The notes under the pieces are model-generated. The model made no database searches. It was not told the origin of the DNA and saw nothing but the letters and a program-made list of their open reading frames with translations. A DNA stretch of 64,000 nucleotides from JAVVEG01 sp032251455 (GTDB taxonomy: Bacteria > Pseudomonadota > Gammaproteobacteria > Pseudomonadales > Pseudohongiellaceae), in NCBI GenBank assembly GCA_032251455.1, contig JAVVEG010000005.1, positions 124,001-188,000 of the forward strand, in the 5' to 3' direction. Shown piece after piece: positions 62,068 to 64,000 of this stretch. Every line of letters starts with the position of its first letter. Position 1 is the first letter of the stretch. Position numbers and translations under genes: made by a program.

Positions 62068-62817
62068 ATGATGCACACCACACCACCGACGGCAACAAGA
62101 CCAGCAGGCAGCGTGCTGATGTATCTGCTGGCTGGTTTGCTGCTGCCCATGTCTGGCGCCCTGACTCAGGAGTTACAAGCCCAGGAACAACAGGCTCAGG
62201 AGCTGCGCTTGTTCGAGCCGATTGCCAGCAACGATAGCGCTAACGACAATCAACCGGTGCCCGGCCGGGAAAGCCGCACCGAGGCCTCCGCCCCGCAATT
62301 TACCCTGATCGGCAGCAGTCGCATTGGCAACCGCTACCGTGCCCTGTTGCGCACGGCCGGTGGCGAGACCGTGGCGCTGGAAGGCCAACCCGGCAGCCAG
62401 GTGCCGGTTCCGGGGCACGAGGCTTTCCAGGTGCAGGGGTTTGGCAGTGGCGAGCTGAGTGTGGTGTATCCCGGAGATACCCCCTGTGTCAGCTTCCAGG
62501 ACCAGGGCCTGAACTGCACCGACAGCCGGACCGCAACCTTGAGCCTGACCACCGCCGCGCCAGTAGTGGCCCGGCAACAGGCCAATGGCACCGAGCTCCA
62601 GCAAGAAGTAGACACCGCGCAGCCTGATGCGCCGGGCAACCCGTTCGCAGCCGCCCTGCGCCGTGCCCGCAACCGCGACCAATCCCCCGAGGATGTGGCC
62701 AATGCCAGGGCCGCCGCCCAGCGCTTCCAGGGCAACCGCATCGCCCCCGAGGACGTGCCCGAAGGCATGCGTGTCGTGCGCACCCCCTTCGGCGATCGCC
62801 TGGTGGAAGACAGGTAG
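62068..62817 (+). CDS. Unknown exported protein
   Basis: A 249-residue protein not recognised. It has a signal peptide (VLMYLLAGLLLPMSGALTQE), a Gln/Glu-rich linker, a predicted beta domain at about 75-150 (FTLIGSSRIGNRYRALLRTA, ending in a CVSFQDQGLNC cysteine pair), and an Arg/Ala/Pro-rich tail ending EGMRVVRTPFGDRLVED. The beta domain recalls the periplasmic homology regions of secretion-pilus proteins, but this is only a resemblance. It sits alone between two toxin-antitoxin loci. Confidence 0.65.
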   Translation: MMHTTPPTATRPAGSVLMYLLAGLLLPMSGALTQELQAQEQQAQELRLFEPIASNDSANDNQPVPGRESRTEASAPQFTLIGSSRIGNRYRALLRTAGGETVALEGQPGSQVPVPGHEAFQVQGFGSGELSVVYPGDTPCVSFQDQGLNCTDSRTATLSLTTAAPVVARQQANGTELQQEVDTAQPDAPGNPFAAALRRARNRDQSPEDVANARAAAQRFQGNRIAPEDVPEGMRVVRTPFGDRLVEDR

Positions 62818-62934
62818 GCCATGATATTCAGGTAAAGGCAACTGCTTTGATTTGGGCGACACCTGCATCAGAGCCGCTTCATTTACTCGGCTTGCAGGAG
62901 TACAGTATGGCAATTGGTGAGGGGCGAGGGTGCT

Positions 62935-63174
62935 ATGGCGATTTCCGCAGAACTTATTGAAACAGAAGCTCTTTCTCTTTCCAGAGAGGAAAAGGCCAGG
63001 TTGGTGTTGCATCTGCTGGAGAGCATCGAAGAGAGGGCTGAGCTGGATCCCCGGCAGATGGAGCGTGCCTGGTTGACGGAGGCTAACCGGAGGTATCAAT
63101 CCTATCTTCGCGGCGAAGAGCAGGCGATTTCCGCTGAAGAGGTATTTGCAGAGCTAAGGGCAGATGATCGTTGA
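62935..63174 (+). CDS. Orphan addiction-module antitoxin
   Basis: A 79-residue short antitoxin of the same family as the one at 61410 (LSLSREEKARLVLHLLESIE, WLTEANRRYQSYLRGEEQ, EEVFAELRADD). Its toxin partner is missing; only the toxin's first codons appear to remain. Confidence 0.82.
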   Translation: MAISAELIETEALSLSREEKARLVLHLLESIEERAELDPRQMERAWLTEANRRYQSYLRGEEQAISAEEVFAELRADDR

Positions 63175-63210
63175 AACCCGTTCGCTTTCTTCAAAAAGCA
63201 GCTTCTGTTG
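63171..63210 (+). pseudogene. Truncated ParE-like toxin remnant
   Basis: A TTG-started frame overlapping the antitoxin stop (63171) reads KPVRFLQKAA, the usual beginning of ParE-like toxins, then loses resemblance exactly where the glycosyltransferase gene starts. It appears to be the 5' stub of the missing toxin. Confidence 0.45.
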
Positions 63211-64000
63211 ATGTCATCCCTGTCCATTTCCCTGGTGGTTCATCACACCGACCCCGCTGTGCTGGGCCGTACCCTGCACTCGCTGGTGCTTGCTGTCGAG
63301 GCCGCTCGCCAGAGTGGTGTGCTGGAGGCGGTGAGTCTGCTGGTGATTCAGAATGATGATGGGCCAGCGCCAGATGTGTCGGCCGCGGCCGAGTTGAAGC
63401 CTATCCTCGCGGCAGGCCATGGCAACCCCGGTTATGGCGCCGGGCACAACCGGGCGCTGCGGGTCAGCGGCAGTGATTTCCATCTGGTACTGAACCCGGA
63501 CGTGTTGCTGGCCGCCGATGCCCTGCTGCAGGGTTTGCAGTACCTGCGGGACAATCCCCGCGTGGCGGCACTGAGCCCCTATGCCGAGGATGCTCAGGGC
63601 CAGCGGCAGTATCTGTGCAAGCGTTACCCAGCCGTGCTGGATTTTCTGCTGCGCGGTTTTGCCCCCGTGTGGCTGCAGCGCCGCTTTGCCCGCCGCCTGG
63701 CGTGGTATGCCATGGAGGACCTGGACTTGAACCTAAACCTGGATCTGGGAATGCACTCGGCACGGGCGCATACCGGCATCCCCATCATCAGTGGCTGCTT
63801 CATGTTGTTCCGCACCCCGGTGCTGCGGCGGCTGGGTGGTTTTGACGAGGACTACTTCCTGTACTTCGAGGATTTCGACCTCAGCCTGCGCGTGCATGCC
63901 CTGGACACACAGGACGGGCTGGCCAATGACCTGGCCTTTGTCCCGGCTGTGAGAATCGTGCACCTGGGCGGGCACAGCGCGCGCAAGGGCTGGCGGCATA
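63211..64000 (+). CDS. Glycosyltransferase family 2 (rhamnosyltransferase-like), cut by window edge
   Basis: At least 263 residues, open to the window end. It starts MSSLSISLVVHHTDPAVLG and shows a GT-A fold: HGNPGYGAGHNRAL, the DxD-equivalent VLNPDVLL, PIISGCFMLFRTPVLRRLGG and the acceptor-side FDEDYFLYFEDFDLSLR, as in WbbL/RfbF-type rhamnosyltransferases. Its C-terminus is missing. A role in surface polysaccharide is likely. It may begin another glycan locus to the right of the window. Confidence 0.9.
   Translation, partial: MSSLSISLVVHHTDPAVLGRTLHSLVLAVEAARQSGVLEAVSLLVIQNDDGPAPDVSAAAELKPILAAGHGNPGYGAGHNRALRVSGSDFHLVLNPDVLLAADALLQGLQYLRDNPRVAALSPYAEDAQGQRQYLCKRYPAVLDFLLRGFAPVWLQRRFARRLAWYAMEDLDLNLNLDLGMHSARAHTGIPIISGCFMLFRTPVLRRLGGFDEDYFLYFEDFDLSLRVHALDTQDGLANDLAFVPAVRIVHLGGHSARKGWRH

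Overview
The window looks like a draft scaffold from a gammaproteobacterium, by inference probably a marine or otherwise aquatic heterotroph. The leftward run gmk, rpoZ, spoT, ridA, M20 peptidase, recG resembles the order in Pseudomonas-like bacteria, and ubiA points to an 8-hydroxybenzoate-type ubiquinone pathway. Two 100-base N runs (2579-2678 and 39310-39409) are assembly placeholders. No rRNA, tRNA, CRISPR array or intact transposase was seen. No stretch without a gene exceeds 300 bases; the longest is 34995-35288, which carries the operator of the RTX gene.

Layout. Bases 1-12.9 kb are mostly housekeeping: the end of a glutaryl-CoA dehydrogenase, a GFA-fold protein, ubiA, an HU-like protein, a YbaK/HDOD protein, recG, an M20 peptidase, ridA, spoT, rpoZ, gmk, and two DNA repair genes (hypoxanthine-DNA glycosylase type and alkB). 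Bases 12.9-16.9 kb hold an mlaA, RND exporter, mlaC operon, predicted to move lipids across the envelope. Bases 17-21.5 kb hold a hydrolase, a TonB-dependent receptor with an acidic/His-rich loop, a small secreted metal-binding-like protein and an Asp/Glu racemase-family enzyme.

Bases 21.6-59.9 kb form one surface-layer island. On the minus strand lie a Wzm/Wzt polysaccharide exporter and a complete type I secretion system (ABC transporter, HlyD adaptor, TolC channel, plus a small unknown protein). A CRP-family regulator follows. On the plus strand come a FecR-domain protein, a CHASE2 nucleotide cyclase, a TPR/beta-barrel protein and a giant RTX protein (at least about 1907 residues once the gap is corrected). 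Behind the RTX gene are four tandem TPR-GT41 (OGT/SPINDLY-type) glycosyltransferase modules in three genes, then a tightly overlapped operon for a CDP-linked, C-methylated deoxysugar. Two SAM methyltransferases, a CmcI-like enzyme, a GT4 glycosyltransferase and a convergent SapC-family gene close the island.

How they may work together (inference): the type I system exports the Thr/Asn/Asp-rich RTX protein as an S-layer or surface adhesin, the GT41 enzymes glycosylate it in the cytoplasm before export, and the sugar operon supplies or decorates the glycan. CRP-type palindromes (TGTGA-N6-TCACA/C) sit in front of both the FecR-cyclase operon and the RTX gene. The nearby regulator has a CRP-type recognition helix but an altered cAMP pocket, and the cyclase has altered purine-site residues, which suggests a local signalling circuit.

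Bases 59.9-63.2 kb are a graveyard of toxin-antitoxin genes (one intact Phd/VapC pair, one intact antitoxin/ParE pair, several fragments). The window ends inside a GT2 glycosyltransferase.
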